Of a stretch of DNA of 64,000 bases, positions 59,001 to 64,000 are shown piece by piece; within the stretch, counting starts at the first letter, position 1, and each line of letters begins with the position of its first letter. The translations under genes and the position numbers were made by a program. Origin of the DNA: Chondrosia reniformis (Eukaryota; Porifera; Demospongiae; Chondrillida; Chondrillidae); contig OX359200.1 of NCBI GenBank assembly GCA_947172415.1, positions 4,590,501 to 4,654,500 of the forward strand, read 5' to 3'. The notes beneath the pieces were generated by a model. That model ran no database searches, was not told the origin of the DNA, and was given only the letters and a program-made list of their open reading frames with translations.

Positions 59001-62000
59001 ATATAGGTAGTATGTACTGATGAGTGTACACTTCACTGTAATACTTTGCTCCCCTTCAGGTGATGGGAAGACTCATTATATATGGAAGCAACTTAATGCT
59101 CACAAGCAGTCTCTGACAGTTGTCATTAATGATTCATTCTCACCCTATAACACGATAGTTCAGTTGAGGCAGCTGCCTTTGGAGAGAAACAATGTAATCT
59201 ACTTCAGTTTTACCATGCTACCTCCAAGTGTGAGTGATTCTGTTGCAATGCATGTACTGTTACGTACAAGACTTAAGTACTGTTTACGTATATCCCTAAA
59301 GGAGGAGTTTACTGAATTGGATGAAAATCTGTACAGAGATGTAATGAAGAGAGTAGAAAGGTTCTTTTTTGATCTCATCTTCCTTGGCTATGTTGAAGAC
59401 AGTGATAGTGGAGTTTCTTTTAAGCTCCCGGGAGACCTCCAGTGGTCACTGTTCTTTGAGGTGATAAGAATAATTGTTCTTTTCACCTGCTCCATCTTTT
59501 AGTATTTTCTTGTATCAGCTTTTCCTCTTCTTGTCTCCATCATTTCCTGCATTATCAGTTTGTATAATCTTTTGTAATTGTTACTTCCTGTATTTATGTA
59601 CTTTCTCTACCATCATCATCTTTGAACTCTGGATATTACCCCTGTCCTTCTGCTCATTAGCCAATTGAGCTCCTCAGGGCAAGATGACCATTTTATCTAT
59701 ATGAAACAACCGGAAAATCTCCTGCCTCTTTTATTTCCTGTCTCTTCTGCATAGGTTCCTACTCGTGAGGATCTTGGTCCTGAAGAATCACTTCAAGAGT
59801 TTACTAAGGAACTTCCTGTAGTGGAACTGATTGGAAAATTGAAGCTTATAGATTCAGATTGGTGGGTTGATAAATATATTGTGTAACCAGTGGTTCTAGG
59901 ATGCTATATTCTGCAGCATTCATTGTACTGTCATATCTCATACAGCTCCTGTACTTAATCACTATTCCTTTCCCTTACATGTATTTGTATAGTCCCTATG
60001 ATGTGGACAAGGATGTGCAGTTAGTCTGTAAATATCTTCAAGCTTATCATAGAAGAGATGATCCTGATGGAATTAACAGAATTTTCAAACCACCGGAAGG
60101 TAGACACATGATAAGATGTAAATAGTCATGACAAGTGTCTACATTTAAGTAGAGATATACAATAAATGTAATACTCAAGTACAATGGAACCTTCCTAATC
60201 CCCTACTAGGCCTAATTAGTAATATGTTTTTGACCTGTTGCTATATATGTGCCTGTGAGACCTAATTTACCTGAATTTGACAGATGATTAGAAGGATGTA
60301 CATAACAGTAATATAGTGAAAATGTTTGGACTAAATTGAAGTGACCACTTTAAGCAAATGACTGTCCCTGTATGTGCCCTCACTTCATCATTACAGTGAA
60401 CCAAGATAAAATTGCATTTGGTCACAAGGAGGATCTTCCTGAAGATGAGTGCCAACGTCTCCTCAACATTTACATGCCAAAACATGTTAAAATAAACAAG
60501 ATGTACCAGAAACTGTTTGTTGGGTGAGTTTTACAGTGTAATATTAGCCATCTGCATGTCCTGTACTGCATAGTTACAGTACACATGCGTGGATTTACAT
60601 GCAAGACCAATTAATTATCTTTATGCACTTACACACACATATACGTATGTATGTATGCATATACCTTGTGAAAAGTGATAATTAGTGTATAAAGTGCATA
60701 CTTGTGTATACTTGCAGTATTTTAACAATATGTATTTTGTGCTTGCAGCATTGTACGTATTGTATAATCAAGAGCAATTTATTGCTTAAAATGTAGTTAC
60801 ATGAAAAGAAGATGCAAATTTCTGGAGAATTTTCCTGCCTTTAACTTTAATGAAGGTTAGTAGGTATCGCATATATCCAATTTGTGTACAAAGTTTGCAT
60901 ACGTACGTAAGTACATGTAATGAGTGTACTATATACATATGTATAGGTTGTGTTAAGTATACAACTAAAGATAAGAGCAGAAATACCATTGACACTTCTA
61001 AACTTGGTTCTACTGTCATGGAGACAATGTTAAGGGAAGTGTCAGACTTCTGCCAGCCATCCCGTATGAAGGACTGGACTACTACTACTAAACAGCAGGT
61101 AACATGTCATCACTCTTATCAGAGAGTACGGTAGTACTCTCTAAGTAGGGATGGCCCGAAAAAAATGGCTGCCGTATTTAATGTATTACAGGTTAACACC
61201 TTATAAGTAGGCAGCGAATGCGTTTTTAGCTCTTTTAAACTCGTAATGTATCTTTTTTGCACGATTTCAATTGAGGGAAGCTGTTTTCAAGAGCGCATAA
61301 AGGCTCCAAGTTTGTAAAACGGTTTCAGGCCTACTTCCGGTTTTCCTCATTTTCTTATTATTATTCTTCCTTTTATTTCACGCTAGTGCATAAACGCGCT
61401 TTGTAGATAAATACATCTTAGGGGCATATCGTCTAAATGTTTTAGCAACTAGGGAATAGGCACTTTCTGTTTTCAAACGATTTGTGCAAAAACGGCTTTC
61501 TGTGGCGCATAAGAAAATTGGAACCTTTTTGTCACTATTTTCTAATATTTTCTAATTAGGAGTTCTTGGTCATCTCCTGATTGCCTTTGACTACGACGTT
61601 ATATTTCGAGTTATTGCCAAAAAAATTACAAAACTAATTTTAATAAGTACGTATATAACATTACAAAAAAGAAGGAATACAAGTAAATAAAAATATTTCA
61701 AAAATGAAATGAGAAGTAGGGATGGCAGTCCCTGCAACAGTACCTATCACATCTAGAAAAAGCAATGAAACAAGACAATGATCATATAATAAGACTAACA
61801 ATACAGAAATGGAATATATACTGCCTCAAATTTCTGTGACTTAACAATACACATCATTTCCATGTTTTGGCGCACTATCCCTACTTCAGCCGTCATGGTG
61901 CGCCCAAACATGGAAGTGATGTGTATTGTTAAGTCACAGAAATTTGAGGCAGTATATATTCCATTTCTGTATTGTTAGCCTTATTATATGATTGTTTCAT

Positions 62001-64000
62001 TGCTTTTTCTAGATGTGATAGGTACTGTTGCAGGGACTGCCATCCCTACTTCTCATTTCATTTTTTAAATGTTTTTATTTACTTGTATATATAACTTTTA
62101 TTGCCAAGACTCTGAGACTATAATGTATACAATGTCTGCAACACGTATGTATATATCTTTGCCAATAGCTTGTGTATGAAGTGAAAGATGGAGGAGGTAG
62201 TTTTCATCTCATCGCTTTCAACTCTGAAAGCATGAAGGAAACAGACAAAGAGAAGTACAGAATAATGGGAGCTGAAATACCTTCATCACAGTTAGTGTTG
62301 ATTGATTGTAGGTCACATGATGGTCATGTGATGTGTTGACCTTTGTACCCAGTGCCCTAAGAAGAAGAAACTATCTTGACAAGTACTTGTCAAGTGCTTT
62401 GAATGTTCCACTGGAAAATAACAGACTTTCTGCTATTGATGAGAAGAAGTATGTCTTAACATTGGACTACACTTTAAAGGTGAGAAAAGTTTTTCCTTTT
62501 TCTTTGTCTGTTAAATTTTGGTATCCTTTGCTGCATGCTGTGTTTATTAGATGTTGGAGATCCATGAACGTTTCCAGTGTGGTATTCCCGTTGTTATTGA
62601 AGGTGAAACTGGAGTTGGAAAGACTGCTTTACTGGAAATGTTGTCAGTCTTGTGGAACCAATCTCTCCTCTCTGAACAGAGGCTCCTAGTGGACAGAGTA
62701 CTGACACTACTACAGCGAGTCTGCAGTCGTAAGTTGTCCAATATGAACATTAGTATCTTTAGAAGTTCTAGTCTGTGACAATATGTATTTAAACTTTATG
62801 TGGCCCAGCAGAGAAGAAGAGAAGTAGAAACCTCTTGTATCTTCCCCAAAAATTCTCACTAGGTTTAGTTTAGTTTCCTATAGGCCTTTTACTCTAAAGC
62901 AGATGTAGCATGTAAGAAAATGGTGTGTTGATTAATCGTGTATAGAATATTCATATTCCTAGAATTTTTTCTTATCCATATACATGTATATTTTATATAT
63001 CATTTGCTAGATTTGAAGCAAGCTGAAGATAATGAAATGGCCTCTTTTCTGAATGTGGTTCAGTGTATCAATGAAAAACAACCAGTTGGGTATGACCATC
63101 TCAAACAAGTGTGTAACTGTAGAGCTGAAATTGAGGATCCAGAACAAGTGAAGCAACAGCTTTCAAAGAAGGGACCAATGAAGAAGATATTGTTGTTGGA
63201 TTTCCTTTCAGACTATGCATTTAAAGCCATTTCTCAACCAGTTATTAGTTTGTTAGATTTTGGCACTGTCTGGTCAGAAATACAGAGTTGGAAATCTGAA
63301 GGATCTGAGGAAGAGTTCCCCGAGTATCCCTTTGAGGAGCTAGTGGAGAGGTTTGGACAAGAAAAGAAGAATCAGGTATAGCATCCAAACTACCCATTGA
63401 TTCTGTTTAGTACAAATCTGTTGTTTCCCCCCAGTTCACTCCTGGATTATTGTTTTATCTTTTGAGAGCTAAACCTTTGAAGACATTCTACAAGCTCAAC
63501 GTTCATGCAGGTATGTACTGATGATGGCTGGCACACACCTCACGTGTAGAGTAGTCATTGAATTGAGATGATTGGCTGATTGTATTATTAATTCCATCTT
63601 GTCCCAGCTCTCACTCCAAAGGACATATACGAGTTCTTTGAGCCAATCTTCAGTCAAGCTAGATGTTTTGAGGAAAAATGGCATCTCACCAGAATCACAC
63701 CGAAAGTCACTGTATGTTGATTCTCCTGTTTATAGAGATTTGCAAACATGATTATACAATACTTTAATGAACTGTTAGGTATTCTTGGATGAAATCAACA
63801 CCTGTTCCTGTCTGGGACTGTTAAAGGAAGTCCTAATTGACAGAACATTCTATGGAGAGGTATGGAACTGGCCTTCACATGCCATATATATCCTAGAATT
63901 TACAGATTGTTCAATAACATCATCACGGTAAAATATTTACCTTTTTATTAGAAAATTCCAGAAAACATTTTCATAGTGTCGGCTTGTAATCCTCATCGAG
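50059..64000 (+). CDS. RNF213: RNF213-like giant AAA+ ATPase/E3 ligase, N-terminal part, runs off the window
   Basis: 38 exons: 50059-50200, 50447-50896, 50984-51111, 51214-51329, 51406-51525, 51595-51728, 51819-51904, 51959-52122, 52187-52349, 52483-52704, 52885-52974, 53040-53143, 53258-53519, 53579-53650, 54544-55139, 55210-55651, 55715-56491, 56549-56866, 57016-57126, 57186-57410, 58064-58273, 58361-58527, 58607-58661, 58733-58961, 59060-59460, 59755-59861, 59993-60099, 60397-60523, 60797-60855, 60947-61098, 62169-62290, 62353-62479, 62551-62728, 63011-63375, 63435-63510, 63608-63711, 63779-63859, 63952-64000. Every junction is in phase (about 2,480 codons). The long N-terminal arm is helical. 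The AAA+ core begins with MLEIHERFQCGIPVVIEGET and GVGKT (Walker A, exon 33), then VFLDEINTCSCLGLL (Walker B, exon 37) and FIVSACNPHR (exon 38), the RNF213 signature. Known members ubiquitinate bacterial lipopolysaccharide and proteins and coat lipid droplets. Another ATG lies 12 codons upstream. The RING region lies beyond the window. Confidence 0.9.
54030..54310. repeat. Family B copy in an RNF213 intron
   Basis: agggtagcctattccttagt, ttcggaaaaattaatgatga and ggggtggccatgttttttga match 22010-22310. It lies in the 893 bp intron between exons 14 and 15, which is much longer than the neighbouring 50-100 bp introns. Confidence 0.6.
57500..57680. repeat. Family A left arm in an RNF213 intron
   Basis: gttagaagtgggaatggcag, aacaagacagtgactatgtg and tgtgtttgggtgca match the left arm of the copies at 21565 and 61679. 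The right arm is missing and the next element begins about 30 bp on. Confidence 0.6.
57709..57992. repeat. Inverted repeat with paired hammerhead-like remnants
   Basis: ggtaatcaatgacttattga and gcatcagcaa at the left are mirrored by tgctgatgctcaataaatca and ttgattacca at the right. Inner arms agtcttaatcagcaatgtga and aacattgctgatgaagactt also mirror. On the plus strand 57911-57938 reads CTGATGA, A, GAC...GGTC, AAAAC; the required GAAA has lost its G. The minus-strand partner keeps GAAAT but has CTGATTA. Two decayed ribozyme-bearing ends in head-to-head arrangement within an RNF213 intron. Confidence 0.65.
61140..61560. repeat. Family B-like repeat in an RNF213 intron
   Basis: tagggatggcccg and aaaatggctgccgtatttaa, then attacaggttaacacct, resemble the inverse of the right end of 21920-22330 (gtgttaattgataatacat ... 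ggccatccctactta). Interior diverged. Confidence 0.45.
61679..62088. mobile_element. MITE family A, near-perfect 410 bp palindrome
   Basis: The left arm from atacaagtaaataaaaat through gaagtagggatggcagtcc to catcatttccatgtttt is repeated inverted with very few differences, ending at gggactgccatccctactt and ttatttacttgtat. The spacer is about 25-40 bp. This is the youngest-looking copy of the family. It sits in the 1,070 bp intron between exons 30 and 31 of the RNF213-like gene. Confidence 0.8.

Noticed and set aside
62551..63859. AAA+ exons as dynein heavy chain or midasin
   Set aside because: The segment around Walker A (IHERFQCGIPVVI) and the SACNPHR motif after Walker B are specific to RNF213 rather than dynein or midasin.
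1..64000. tRNA, rRNA or riboswitch elements
   Set aside because: No cloverleaf with an intact T-loop and no rRNA core words were noticed by eye; a covariance scan was not possible.

Overview
The window looks like nuclear DNA of an early-branching animal, most probably a demosponge. It is AT-rich. Its genes are cut into many short exons by 45-100 bp GT-AG introns and it is full of small inverted-repeat transposons. The gene families are metazoan: RNF213, an ankyrin-TRP channel, an HNMT-like methyltransferase and NHE and PPM1D relatives. The sponge assignment is inference. No rRNA, tRNA, CRISPR array or bacterial operon was seen.

Layout. 1-8.7 kb is a gene-poor repeat field with a diverged duplication (about 2.1-2.96 and 4.74-5.39 kb), a broken PPM1D-like phosphatase copy, a few exons of a PH-domain gene and the 3' end of a Penelope-like element with a hammerhead-type motif. 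8777-16235 is a complete-looking 7.46 kb DNA transposon. It has CACTG termini, subterminal repeats and a TA target duplication, and it carries two head-to-head genes: a C2H2/CACTA-like transposase and a small SAM-domain protein. The uninterrupted target sequence survives in another repeat copy near 2401, which proves the element's limits. 16.2-22.9 kb holds more repeats and one unrecognised 180-aa two-exon gene. 22925-38001 (minus) is a 28-exon gene for a roughly 1,638-aa ankyrin-repeat TRP-type cation channel; one intron holds a decayed LINE and an inverted repeat with a hammerhead motif. 38.2-42.6 kb has a large hairpin, NHE8-like exon remnants and an intronless HNMT-like gene with one frameshift. 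43-49.9 kb is nested transposons, a decayed Ty3/gypsy element and an orphan VPS35-like exon. 50059-64000 (plus) is the first 38 exons (about 2,480 codons) of an RNF213-type giant AAA+/E3 ligase that runs off the right edge.

The host genes have no evident functional link to each other. The TRP channel is a sensory cation channel; RNF213-type proteins act in lipid-droplet biology and cell-autonomous defence. The two transposon genes very probably work together in mobilising their element. Exon edges were read by eye. Reading phase is consistent across the two big gene models, but single edges may be off by a base or two.
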